Assembly: GCF_020164475.1 (NCBI RefSeq)
Contig: NZ_JAIQWX010000002.1
Coordinates: forward strand, 1-64,000
DNA from: Pseudomonas sp. REP124
GTDB taxonomy: Bacteria > Pseudomonadota > Gammaproteobacteria > Pseudomonadales > Pseudomonadaceae
Direction: 5' to 3'
Length of the DNA stretch: 64,000 bases
Below, piece after piece: positions 7,865 through 19,698 of this stretch (positions within the stretch are counted from its first letter, which is position 1; every line of letters starts with the position of its first letter). Below the pieces are notes generated by a model. The model made no database searches and had not been told where the DNA came from. It saw only the letters and a program-made list of their open reading frames with translations. A program made the translations under genes and the position numbers.

Positions 7865-10354
7865 TCACCAGTCGTACGTCATCTCAACCGAAGCCACCCG
7901 CTCTTGCCCGTAGTAGCAACCGAACGAGTAGTTGCAGTCGGACACATACTCACGGTCGAAAATATTCTGCACGTTCAGACGGGTCTGCAATCCGCGCAGG
8001 CTCGGGTCGAGTTTGCCCAGGTCGTAGCTGACGGTGGTGTCATAGACGACCCAGGATGGCACGTCGAACGAGTTGGCCGCGTCACCCGGCTTGCGTCCGG
8101 TATAGCGGGCGCCGGCGCCGAACGTCAGGCCGTTGAGCGTGGCCTGGGTGAAGTGATAGTCGATCCACATCGACGCCGAGACAGGCGCCTGCGCCTCGTT
8201 GCGGTTGTCTTCGTTGCCCCAGGTGTCCTTGGTGTAGAACGAGTCCATGTAGCTGGCGGCCGCCATCAGGTCGATGTTATCCAGACTGGACTTGATCTCA
8301 AGTTCGACGCCGCGCGAGCGCACTTCCCCACTCTGGGACATGTAGTCCGGATAGTCGTCATCGCCCGTGAGCACGTTTTTCTGCTTGATCTGATACACCG
8401 ACGCAGTGATCAGGGTTTTCTCGAACGGCTGGTACTTCACACCTGCTTCGTACTGTTCGCCTTCGGTGGGGTCAAAAGACTTGCCGCCCCGTTGCGGCGC
8501 CGCGGTGCCCAGCGTCGGCAGGAACGACTCGGAATAGCTGATATAAGGCGCCAGGCCGAACTCGGTGACGTAGGTCAGGCCAACACGACCCGTGAATTTG
8601 TTGTCGCGCTTGGCTTCGTGGGTCGAGGCGAGCAAGTCCTTGTTATCGATTTCCGCCCAGTCCTGGCGGCCGCCGATGGTCAGGATCCACTGGTCCAGCT
8701 TGATCTGGTCCTGCACATACAGACCCGTCTGGCGCAAGGTGTTGTCCCATTTCGTATCGAGTACTGGAACCACGCTGCTGGTGTCGAAGTTGTTCTTGCC
8801 ATACAGATTGACCGGCAAAACGTTATAGGCGTTATAGCCATCGTACTTGCGGTTGAAATGCCGATAATCCACACCTGCAAGGGTGGTGTGCTCCAGGGCG
8901 CCGGTGTTGAATTTGTATTCCAGGTTGTTATCGATGGTGTAGGCGATGTTGTGCTGGCGCCAGTCAAGCTTGGTGCGATAGGCCCGGGTGTAGTCGGTCA
9001 CGCCATCATCATCGGTGACGAAGCTGCGCAGGTAGAAGCCCTTGTAGCGGTCGCGCACGTCGGTGTAACGCGCTGTAGAGCGGTACTTCAGATCATCGCT
9101 GAGGTTGTGGCTGAAGTCGTAGCCGAAAACGTACTGGTCACGTTTGTAATCGTTGAAATTGGTGTCGCCGGAGAAAAAGTCGCGGTTGATGCGTTCGCCG
9201 TTGGGGCCGCGGTCGAGCGAGCCGATACGCGGCAGCGACTGGTAATCGGGCACGCCATCATCGCGCTGGACCTGCGCCAGCAAGGTCAGGGAGGTGTCTT
9301 CGGTCGGCGCCCAGGTCAGGCTCGGCGCCAGCAACATGCGCTCGCTCTCGTTGTGCTCGACCATTTCGTTGCCTTTGTCGGCCACGCCGATCAGGCGATA
9401 GCTGAACTGCTTCTGCTCGTCGATCGGCCCGCTGGTGTCGAAGGCACCGTTGACCCGGTTATAGCTGCCCGCCCCCAGTTTGACCTGGCTGCGCTGCTCG
9501 GTGGTCGGGCGCTTGGAGACCATGTTGATCAGGCCGCCCGGCTGATTCTGTCCGTAGAGCACCGACGACGGGCCCTTGAGCACTTCGATGCGTTCCAGGG
9601 TGTAGGGATCGATCTGCGGCGCGCCGCCGAGGCTGCCGGCGTACGGGATATAAGCGCCATCCAGATACAGCGGCGTCGGCGCGAAACCACGGCTGGTGAT
9701 CTCGTCGGCGATTGAGTTGCGATCGGTGAAGCCACCGGTGTTCACCCCTGGCGTGTAACGCAGGGCCTGGGTAATGTTGCGCGCGCCTTGGACTTCCACC
9801 TGATCGGCGGTGACCACGTTGATGGTCTGCGGGATTTCCAGGATCGGCGTATCGGTCTTGGTGGCCGTAGCGCTGCGGGTGGCGACGTAGCCGTCCACCG
9901 GACCGTAGGCCGATTCCACGCCAACTCCGGTAATGCTGGTGGCCCCCAATTGCAGGGCCGCCCCCGCGTCCACCACCGGCAACAGCGAGTAGCTGCCGTT
10001 GGCATGCAGCACCGGCTGCAATTTGCTCCCGGCCAGCAATTGGCGCAGGCCCGCGTCCACTGAATAACGGCCGCGCAATCCGGCGGTTTTCTGGCCATTT
10101 GCATTGGCCGGCTCGAAGGACACCGTCACCCCGGCAGTGCCTGCGAACTGGGTCAACGCCGAGCCCAGGGGACCTGCCGGAATGTCGAATTCGGTTTCGC
10201 CCGTGGTCTGGGCCCACGCGGGCTGTGCCACCAGTGTCATGCCCAATGGGGCGACCAGCGCCATGCCCAGCAGCGCGCCGTGGATGGCGCGGCTTAAAGG
10301 CCTGACGGAAAGCTGGCGGGAAGAAATGCTCAGATGGGAGTTGCGAGGGGTCAT
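7865..10354 (-). CDS. TonB-dependent siderophore receptor with signalling (STN) domain
   Basis: 829-residue outer-membrane transducer. A long signal region ends near QPAWAQ (about residue 49). An STN domain follows (FDIPAGPLGSALTQFAGTAG), typical of receptors that signal to FecR, then the plug (ITQALRYTPGVNTGGF, VLKGPSSVLYGQNQPGG) and the 22-strand barrel ending in aromatic TYDW. It lies downstream of a fecR and an ECF sigma gene in the order sigma-fecR-receptor, so ligand binding should activate its own transcription. The cognate siderophore is probably a ferric xenosiderophore or pyoverdine-class compound, not determinable here. Confidence 0.93.
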   Translation of the reverse strand: MTPRNSHLSISSRQLSVRPLSRAIHGALLGMALVAPLGMTLVAQPAWAQTTGETEFDIPAGPLGSALTQFAGTAGVTVSFEPANANGQKTAGLRGRYSVDAGLRQLLAGSKLQPVLHANGSYSLLPVVDAGAALQLGATSITGVGVESAYGPVDGYVATRSATATKTDTPILEIPQTINVVTADQVEVQGARNITQALRYTPGVNTGGFTDRNSIADEITSRGFAPTPLYLDGAYIPYAGSLGGAPQIDPYTLERIEVLKGPSSVLYGQNQPGGLINMVSKRPTTEQRSQVKLGAGSYNRVNGAFDTSGPIDEQKQFSYRLIGVADKGNEMVEHNESERMLLAPSLTWAPTEDTSLTLLAQVQRDDGVPDYQSLPRIGSLDRGPNGERINRDFFSGDTNFNDYKRDQYVFGYDFSHNLSDDLKYRSTARYTDVRDRYKGFYLRSFVTDDDGVTDYTRAYRTKLDWRQHNIAYTIDNNLEYKFNTGALEHTTLAGVDYRHFNRKYDGYNAYNVLPVNLYGKNNFDTSSVVPVLDTKWDNTLRQTGLYVQDQIKLDQWILTIGGRQDWAEIDNKDLLASTHEAKRDNKFTGRVGLTYVTEFGLAPYISYSESFLPTLGTAAPQRGGKSFDPTEGEQYEAGVKYQPFEKTLITASVYQIKQKNVLTGDDDYPDYMSQSGEVRSRGVELEIKSSLDNIDLMAAASYMDSFYTKDTWGNEDNRNEAQAPVSASMWIDYHFTQATLNGLTFGAGARYTGRKPGDAANSFDVPSWVVYDTTVSYDLGKLDPSLRGLQTRLNVQNIFDREYVSDCNYSFGCYYGQERVASVEMTYDW

Positions 10355-10470
10355 GCAGTGTCCTTTTCGCCCGTTAGCGGTAGTGAATGACGGCGTCTAT
10401 TTGCGCCTCTAACTACCAAGTCGAACGAGAATCGAAATCGATAACCCCCGGCTCCATAAATACAATCCCT

Positions 10471-10497
10471 GTAGCAGCTGGCGAAGCCTGCTGCTAC
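10471..10497. repeat. Hairpin GTAGCAGC/GCTGCTAC at fecR stop codon
   Basis: Perfect 8-bp stem (10471-10478 with 10490-10497), similar in sequence to the arms of the long inverted repeat at 54782-54917. It overlaps the fecR stop codon and precedes the receptor gene. It is either a second REP-like family or an attenuator between fecR and the receptor. Confidence 0.6.
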
Positions 10498-11450
10498 ACG
10501 AGCGGTTCCACGGTGGCCCAGAAGCGGCTGAATCGGCGGATGCGCACAGGCAACGTCGAGGTCAGGTTATCGAGGATGGTGTCGGTGCTGCCCAGGTGAA
10601 AGGCACCTGATATTCGCAGCGCTGCCACCGCCGGATCACAGCCCAGATGGCCGGGGCGGTATCGCTGCAATTCGTCGACGAAATCTCCCAGGCGCCAGTC
10701 ATTGACCACCAGCATGTCGCGGGTCCAGGCATCGGCCTGGGGGTTGGCCGGTTGCAGAGCGTTGATAAAGTCCCGTCCGAAACTCAGTTGCTGACCGGCA
10801 TCCACCCGCATAGCGGTAGCCGGCACGTTGGCCGCCCGTACTTCTACCGCATGCTCCTGCACACAAACCTGGGTCAGGTCTGCTTCGCGGCGCACAACAA
10901 AACGAGTGCCCAGCGCGCGGATGCTGCCTTCTGCGGTGTGGATCACGAAGGGCCTTCTGCGCTCGTCGCGGGCGGTTTGAATCTGGATTTCACCCGCCAG
11001 CAACCGCACTTCACGCAGGGTCTCGCTGTAGCGAATGTCCACGGCGCTGGCGGTATTGAGTTGCAACTGAGTGCCGTCGTCCAGCCGGATGCGGCGACGT
11101 TCGCCGGTGCCGGTGCGCTGGTCGGCCATCAAGGTCGGCAATGCAGTAGTGTTCCAGGCCAGTGTCCCCGCCCCGCCGGCCATCAACAGAATCGACAAGA
11201 CCTTGAGCACATCGCGGCGTTTGGCCCTGGCGCTGCTCAGGATCGGTCGGACGATGTCAGGGGTCACCTGTTCCAGCTTGTCCTGGAGGCGCCCCAGGCG
11301 CTCCCATGCCTGACGGTGTCGAGGGTCACGCTCCAGCCAGCGCTGGTGCGCCCGGCGCGTGGTTTCACTGGGTGCTTCACCGCGCATGTCCACGTACCAG
11401 CGGGCGGCGGCTTCTAGTGTGGCGTAATCCAGCGGTTGAGGGTGCGCCAC
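10494..11450 (-). CDS. FecR-type anti-sigma/sigma regulator
   Basis: 318 residues. The N-terminal cytoplasmic domain has the family pattern AARWYVDMRGE..RRAHQRWLERDPRHRQAWER, with a single membrane segment around 83-103 (VLKVLSILLMAGGAGTLAW) and a periplasmic FecR domain (RRIRLDDGTQLQLNTAS, GSIRALGTRFVVR). It relays occupancy of the TonB receptor to the ECF sigma factor. GTG start at 11450, three bases after the sigma stop. A 139-bp gap with a hairpin separates it from the receptor gene. Confidence 0.92.
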   Translation of the reverse strand: MAHPQPLDYATLEAAARWYVDMRGEAPSETTRRAHQRWLERDPRHRQAWERLGRLQDKLEQVTPDIVRPILSSARAKRRDVLKVLSILLMAGGAGTLAWNTTALPTLMADQRTGTGERRRIRLDDGTQLQLNTASAVDIRYSETLREVRLLAGEIQIQTARDERRRPFVIHTAEGSIRALGTRFVVRREADLTQVCVQEHAVEVRAANVPATAMRVDAGQQLSFGRDFINALQPANPQADAWTRDMLVVNDWRLGDFVDELQRYRPGHLGCDPAVAALRISGAFHLGSTDTILDNLTSTLPVRIRRFSRFWATVEPLV

Positions 11451-11453
11451 GTT

Positions 11454-11963
11454 TCAGTCCTCGATCAGCAACAGGCAGTGGGTCAAGGCTCGCACCGCAT
11501 GTTTCTTCACCGTGGTCACCGAAACATTCAGGCGCCGGCCGATCTCGACGTAGCTCAGGCCATCGAGCTGGGCCAGCAGGAAAATCTCACGGGTTCGCTC
11601 ACCCAGGCCGTCGAGCAGGCGGTCGATTTCCATCAGTGTTTCGATGATCAGCGAACGGGTTTCCGGGGACATCACGACCGGTTCCGGGATATTGGCCAGC
11701 GTTTCGAGATACGCCTGCTCAAGTGTGCGGCGCCGGAACATATCGATCATCAGGCTGCGGGCGATGGTACTCAGATACGCGCGAGGTTCGCGCAACTCAA
11801 AGGCTTTGCGCTGGGTCAGTACGCGAATGAAGGTGTCCTGAGCCAGATCGGCGGCATGGTGATTGCACCCGAGCCGTTTACGCAGCCATCCACACAACCA
11901 GCTGTGGTGCTCCTCATAAAGCGTATGCACGGCACGTTGCTGCGAGAGATCGGCAGAGGACAT
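11454..11963 (-). CDS. ECF sigma factor, FecI-like (iron starvation type)
   Basis: 169 residues from ATG 11963 (an in-frame TTG at 11981 would add six residues). Region 2 carries DLAQDTFIRVL and IARSLMIDMFRRR; region 4 carries LDGLSYVEIGRRLNVSVTTV. It is the FecI/PvdS class that drives the TonB receptor gene. A Fur-like box lies 29 bp upstream, fitting the usual logic in which iron-loaded Fur blocks the sigma gene. The fecR gene follows directly. Confidence 0.92.
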   Translation of the reverse strand: MSSADLSQQRAVHTLYEEHHSWLCGWLRKRLGCNHHAADLAQDTFIRVLTQRKAFELREPRAYLSTIARSLMIDMFRRRTLEQAYLETLANIPEPVVMSPETRSLIIETLMEIDRLLDGLGERTREIFLLAQLDGLSYVEIGRRLNVSVTTVKKHAVRALTHCLLLIED

Positions 11964-12281
11964 GGACAAGACCCGATACAAAAAATCATATGGTAATGAC
12001 TCTCATTTTCACCCTTAACGCGTCAATTTTGCAACACCGGGTAAAACTGGGGCAGTAACCCCATGAAATAAGGCTTTTTCCCCCAGAAATGAGGAATATC
12101 CCCCACTTTCCCCAACAGCAAAAATACACACCTGGAAACAACTAACTAATTATCTTGAGCTTTCCATATAGGACTAAAGTCGGGCTCGCCCGTTGCATGG
12201 CACTTTGCACCCGCAGCAGCTGTCGTCCCGTTACGAGGATGGCGGGTTTCGCCGATTTGGCATGACGCGAGGGGTCCCGAC
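11964..12281. other. Divergent promoter region, sigma operon / multicopper oxidase
   Basis: A 318-bp gap between divergent genes, with no ORF. It contains the Fur-like box near the sigma start, an AT-richer centre with C-rich runs (CCCCC at 12080-12110), and a good Shine-Dalgarno (GAGGGG) before the oxidase ATG. No other clear operator was recognised. Confidence 0.6.
11992..12010. promoter_or_regulatory. Fur-box-like operator
   Basis: GGTAATGACTCTCATTTTC matches 14 of 19 positions of the classical Fur box (GATAATGATAATCATTATC), including the AATGA and TCATT half-sites. It lies 29 bp upstream of the FecI-like start, as expected for Fur repression. Confidence 0.7.
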
Positions 12282-15689
<3,408 letters not shown>

Positions 15690-15703
15690 TGTGAGTTCGA
15701 ATG

Positions 15704-15743
15704 ACGCCCGGTCCATGCAAGTGGATCGGGCGTTGAGATTTTT
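15704..15743 (+). terminator. Terminator of the multicopper oxidase gene
   Basis: ACGCCCGGTCC pairs with GGATCGGGCGT around an 8-base loop and is followed by a T-rich run (GATTTTTA) 15 bp after the stop codon. Confidence 0.75.
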
Positions 15744-15752
15744 ACTGGCGCC

Positions 15753-15843
15753 TTCGCGGGCAAGCCCGCTCCCACAGGATTTGTGTTTGAACACATGATT
15801 TTTGAACGGCACGGACCACTGTGGGAGCAAGCCGATTCGCGAT
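15753..15843. repeat. REP pair (inverted)
   Basis: REP copies 15753-15778 and 15820-15843 (the second degenerate, GCAAGCCGATTCGC) between the oxidase and the convergent DUF2235 gene. Confidence 0.85.
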
Positions 15844-15879
15844 AGCCTCACCCTGGCCTACAAACCCTTCACTCCGCAA

Positions 15880-16932
15880 TCAGGTGATTTTTTTCACCGG
15901 GCGGTAGGTGCCAGTCAGGAAAATGTCCACCGGATTTTTCGGGCGATAGTTTCCGATCGTGGCGACTCGCTGCTGCACGCTGTCATCGAAGCACTCCTGG
16001 CCAAACGGTGTCTTGCCGATCGGGCGGAAATAACGCGCATTCAAGAGCCGGTAAGTGCCGCCAAGAAAACTTTCATACGAGTCGGTGATGTCGGCCAACA
16101 CTTTGGGCGGCGGGGGAATTTTGTTCGGGTCCAGCTCCAGCCCGCAGGTTGCCGCTTTGTCCGCCATCCAGCGCAGCGGCACATCCGACAGATCATTGTT
16201 GGCATAGCCGCCGCCAACATTGGCGTGGGCACCGCAGAACCACACCTGTTCCATCACCTGATTGGGCTTGGCGATCGGGTCCCACAGGGTGCACTCGTAG
16301 TTGGCCCGGTTCTCGTCGATGGCAACGGCATGGAAGGCATTGCGCACAATGCCGCTGAGTTCGGTGTCGTGAAACTCATAGAACGTGTGGTTGAACCATT
16401 CGGCGGATTTGAAGGGAATGCCCAGCGCGCCGACCGTGTCCCAGACGCCCAGAAAATGAATGCCAATCTCCTTCGAGTAACGCTGGCGAAAGAACCTGGC
16501 GTTTTCCGTATCCGCGCTTGAATCCCGAGTGCGATACAGGCTGTAGGCTTCATCGATGTGCTTGACGTTTTTCCTGGTCAGCAGCCCGACATTTCGAATC
16601 AACCCCACCAAGCTGCGGGCCGAATAGGCTCCACGACTGAAACCGATGACGAAAACCTCGTCCCCGTCTTCATGAATTTTGGCCAGTTCCAGATAGCCTT
16701 GCTTGATGCGTTTCGACAAACCGACCCCAAAGGCGCCGCCTTCCAGCTTGTCGTACCAGTCAGTGCCCACCCCCGGAACATAAATGGTCTTTTGCACCGT
16801 GCCGTCGGTGTGTTTGGGCAACACGGCTTCCTGCAACTTGACGACATTGGTACTGGAATCGCCGTCTATTTCCGGCGCCTGATCAGGCAAATTCCAGGTT
16901 CCATCGAACGCGACCAGGATTTTCTTCGGCAT
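15880..16932 (-). CDS. DUF2235 alpha/beta hydrolase (Tle1-like phospholipase family)
   Basis: 350 residues. It starts with the DUF2235 signature KKILVAFDGTWN (3-14), and the nucleophile elbow GFSRGAYSAR at 97-106 puts the serine at residue 99. VWDTVGALGIPFKSAEW and WFCGAHANVGGGY match the acid and histidine regions. The family includes type VI secretion phospholipase effectors (Tle1), but no VgrG, PAAR or immunity gene is adjacent, so effector status is unsupported. There is no signal peptide. The yceI gene lies 40 bp upstream on the same strand. Confidence 0.83.
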   Translation of the reverse strand: MPKKILVAFDGTWNLPDQAPEIDGDSSTNVVKLQEAVLPKHTDGTVQKTIYVPGVGTDWYDKLEGGAFGVGLSKRIKQGYLELAKIHEDGDEVFVIGFSRGAYSARSLVGLIRNVGLLTRKNVKHIDEAYSLYRTRDSSADTENARFFRQRYSKEIGIHFLGVWDTVGALGIPFKSAEWFNHTFYEFHDTELSGIVRNAFHAVAIDENRANYECTLWDPIAKPNQVMEQVWFCGAHANVGGGYANNDLSDVPLRWMADKAATCGLELDPNKIPPPPKVLADITDSYESFLGGTYRLLNARYFRPIGKTPFGQECFDDSVQQRVATIGNYRPKNPVDIFLTGTYRPVKKIT

Positions 16933-16972
16933 CTTGTTCTCCCTGTGATATTTGACCGTTCACTGGCGAACG

Positions 16973-17542
16973 CTAACGCTGCGGCGCCACCATTCGAAAC
17001 TGGATATTGATATCGTTGGAAACAACACTGTCGGCCCACTCGCCTTCACCGATCTTGAAGTCGTTACGCTTGACCGTCAGCTCGCCGGCGAAGATACCGA
17101 CACCGCCCTCGGCCTTGAGCAACACGGGCACGTCCACTTTTCGCGTCTGCCCTCTGAGGGTGAGGTTGCCGGTGATTGTGTAGCGGTTATTGCCCAGATC
17201 CTTGACGCGAGTCGATTCAAAGACCGCCTGCGGATAAGAGGCCGTATCGAACCAGGCTGGCTTGGGCAGTTCGGTTTTGGCGTCTTCGCTCTCGACATTG
17301 ATGCTGGCCAGTTCGATGGTCAGTTTGGCGTGGGCCGCATCGGGGTGAGCGGTGTCGAAGTCCAGGTCGCCTTGAAATTTGTCGAAGGTGCCGTAGACCC
17401 TCGAACCCATCTGGCTGTAGGTGAAGCTGATGGTGCTGGCCGTGGGGTTCACGTCGATGTATTCGGCGGCGTGAGCGCCGGCGACAGCATCGAGCGCAAC
17501 GATAGCGACCACTGCGAAGAAACGCGGGAATCGAGGGTTCAT
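16973..17542 (-). CDS. YceI-family periplasmic lipid-binding protein
   Basis: 189 residues with a Sec signal (MNPRFPRFFAVVAIVALDAV, cleavage near AHA/AEY). The lipocalin-like YceI domain shows YIDVNPTASTISFTYSQMG, VYGTFDKFQGDLDFD and LTLRGQTRKVDVPV. The family binds isoprenoid/polyprenyl lipids and is often stress-induced. The start was trimmed to 17542 because it has a GGAG site and a clean signal peptide; the open frame extends 49 codons upstream without family similarity. Confidence 0.88.
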   Translation of the reverse strand: MNPRFPRFFAVVAIVALDAVAGAHAAEYIDVNPTASTISFTYSQMGSRVYGTFDKFQGDLDFDTAHPDAAHAKLTIELASINVESEDAKTELPKPAWFDTASYPQAVFESTRVKDLGNNRYTITGNLTLRGQTRKVDVPVLLKAEGGVGIFAGELTVKRNDFKIGEGEWADSVVSNDINIQFRMVAPQR

Positions 17543-17655
17543 GGAACACTCCGGGCCCGGACGCCCTGATAGGTGAAGTGTCGAACACAGCCATGCCAGC
17601 AACAGGAGGACTAAAGCAAAGATCGGCTGTTTATGCCAGTGAACATTGCGCTCAC

Positions 17656-18336
17656 TCAGCGCTGGCTGGCACTCGCCTCGCGCTGCCACGCCCGTTGCAA
17701 CAGATCGATTACTTCCCTGTCCGAGGTCTGGGAGAAATCCACGTACCAGTGCCCGATCGAGGTGAACCAGTCCGGGTACAGCGGGCAGACCAGCTCGTCC
17801 ACTTCCCTGCGCAGCGTCTCGGCCGTTTCGATCGGCGCCACAGGCACGGCGACCACGATGCGCGCCGGCGCCTGCGTACGCACCGCGCGGATCGCCGCCT
17901 TCATCGAGGCGCCGGTGGCCAGACCGTCGTCGATCAGGACCACCACCTGCCCCTCCAGTTCAAGCGGCGGGCGCGAGCCGCGATACACCTGTTCGCGTCG
18001 CAGCAGTTCCAGGCTTTCCCGGGCCACCACGGCATCGAACCCGGCCTTGTCGATCGGGTGCGCGCGCAGTGCCTCTTCATTACGAATCAGGACGCCACCA
18101 CTGGCAATCGCGCCCATGGCGTACTCCGGGCGGGACGGCACGCCGAGTTTGCGCACCAGCATCAGGTCGAGCCGAACACCCAGCGCCGCAGCCACTTCAT
18201 AAGCCACCGGCACCCCGCCGCGGGGTAAGGCGAGGAGAATCACATCGGAGCGATGGGCGTATGGTCGCAGCAGCTCGACCAGACGCCGACCGGCGTCGGA
18301 GCGGTCCTGCAGGATGGAATGGGACAAGGGGTTCAT
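17656..18336 (-). CDS. Phosphoribosyltransferase-family protein
   Basis: 226 residues. PRPP-binding motif VVVLIDDGLATGAS at 131-144 and N-terminal LALPRGGVPVAYEVA (35-49). It resembles the stand-alone predicted phosphoribosyltransferases often encoded near stress hydrolases, not a known purine or pyrimidine enzyme. The substrate base is unknown. It is separate from yceI by 113 bp, same strand. Confidence 0.82.
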   Translation of the reverse strand: MNPLSHSILQDRSDAGRRLVELLRPYAHRSDVILLALPRGGVPVAYEVAAALGVRLDLMLVRKLGVPSRPEYAMGAIASGGVLIRNEEALRAHPIDKAGFDAVVARESLELLRREQVYRGSRPPLELEGQVVVLIDDGLATGASMKAAIRAVRTQAPARIVVAVPVAPIETAETLRREVDELVCPLYPDWFTSIGHWYVDFSQTSDREVIDLLQRAWQREASASQR

Positions 18337-18429
18337 GGAAACCTCCCCAGGCGATCAGGCCTGTCGGTTGACACCTTCCCCAATTTTGCTCCGACTGCAG
18401 AAAAACCACACCCTCCACCGCCGAGTCTT

Positions 18430-18598
18430 TGTAGGAGCGAGCATGCTCGCGATGAACGTGAGAACACCGCGGGGCATCAGGCAGCCAGCGTCATCGTTGA
18501 CGACCATCGCGAGCAAGCTCGCTCCTACAATTGAACCGGGTGCACCCGCAAAAGTCAGGTCGGCTGCCAGACCGCCTTCGCGGGCAAGCCTCGCTCCT
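18430..18598. repeat. REP cluster, pair plus degenerate copy
   Basis: Inverted REP copies 18430-18452 and 18506-18530, plus a degenerate third copy near 18572-18598. They fill the gap between the phosphoribosyltransferase and hydrolase genes. Confidence 0.85.
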
Positions 18599-18610
18599 GC
18601 ACCCCGATTT

Positions 18611-19576
18611 CTACTTCCCCACATGCCGCCCAAGGAAGTCCGCCACCAACCCGGCAATCTCCCCAGGCTTCTCATCCAGCGCAAAATGCCCGGCATCCAG
18701 CACATGCACCTGCGCCTTCGGCAGATCCCGCTGGTACGCCGCCGCTTCGGCCACATCAAAAGAGGGATCGAACCGGCCCCACACCACCAGCGTCGGCGGT
18801 TGATGTTCGCGCAGCCAGGCCTGCCACTTCGGATAACTGGCCACGTTGTTGCGATAGTCGTAGAACAGGTCGCTCTGGATATCCGCCTGCCCCGGCTGGT
18901 TCAGGAAATTGAATTCGTCGGTCCACAGATCCGGATTGAACACCTCGATATCCGGATTGCGCCCAACATGCCGTTGCTTTGTCGTGGCCAGCGAGAAAAA
19001 GCTCGCCCGCAACCCCGCCTCGTTCGCCGCGCGATCGGCCCAGAACTCACGGCGCTTCTGCCACAACGGCCCCAAACCATCCTCGTGGGACACCGCGTTC
19101 TGCACGATCAGCGTCTGCAAACGCTCCGGATGGGCCAGCATCATCCGAAAACCCACCGGGCCGCCGTAGTCCTGCACATACAAAGAGTATTTGTTCAGGC
19201 CCAGGGCCTCGGTGAAATGCACCATGACACTGGCCAGATGATCGAAGGTATAGGCGAACGCCTTGGAATCCGGCGCATCGCTGTGACCAAAGCCCGGATA
19301 ATCCGGCGCCACCAGATGGTACTGCTGCGCCAGGCGCGCCAACAGCGGATCGTACATGCGCGAAGAACTTGGAAAGCCGTGCAGCAGCAACAAGGTCGGC
19401 TTATCCGGCGACCCGGCTTCACGGTAGAAAATCGTCAGGTCATCGACCTTGATACTGCGGTAGGCGACAGACATCTGTACCTCCGAATGGCTGGCCATTT
19501 GACCAGCGTAGGCGGCATTGGAGAGTGACAGGCCCAGGGCGCAACCAAGCGCCAGGGCGGACAGTAATTTGTTCAT
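18611..19576 (-). CDS. Exported alpha/beta hydrolase with Asp nucleophile
   Basis: 321 residues with a Sec signal (cleavage near AYAGQ, residue 24). The oxyanion motif is HGFPSS (66-71). The nucleophile position is Asp136 in VQDYGG, the acid Asp270 (WGRFDPS) and the base His297 (DAGHFAL). An Asp rather than Ser nucleophile places it with epoxide hydrolases and haloalkane/haloacetate dehalogenases, but the halide-binding Trp next to the nucleophile is Tyr137. Export to the periplasm is unusual for that group. Monocistronic. Confidence 0.83.
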   Translation of the reverse strand: MNKLLSALALGCALGLSLSNAAYAGQMASHSEVQMSVAYRSIKVDDLTIFYREAGSPDKPTLLLLHGFPSSSRMYDPLLARLAQQYHLVAPDYPGFGHSDAPDSKAFAYTFDHLASVMVHFTEALGLNKYSLYVQDYGGPVGFRMMLAHPERLQTLIVQNAVSHEDGLGPLWQKRREFWADRAANEAGLRASFFSLATTKQRHVGRNPDIEVFNPDLWTDEFNFLNQPGQADIQSDLFYDYRNNVASYPKWQAWLREHQPPTLVVWGRFDPSFDVAEAAAYQRDLPKAQVHVLDAGHFALDEKPGEIAGLVADFLGRHVGK

Positions 19577-19698
19577 CGAAAAAGCTCGGGTGGAAGGTAG
19601 AGGTCAACCTTGCCATCGCGATGTATCAGGCGATCCGGGCCTTTGTAATTGCCTGTATGTTCGGGGGCGATCTTACACAGCGATACACACCGAACTGT

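Noticed and set aside
7634..9715. 693-residue open frame on the plus strand
   Set aside because: Opposite strand of the TonB receptor, rich in Val/Arg/His as expected for an antisense frame.
15880..16932. Type VI secretion effector call for the DUF2235 protein
   Set aside because: No VgrG, PAAR, Hcp or immunity gene is nearby; only the hydrolase family can be stated.
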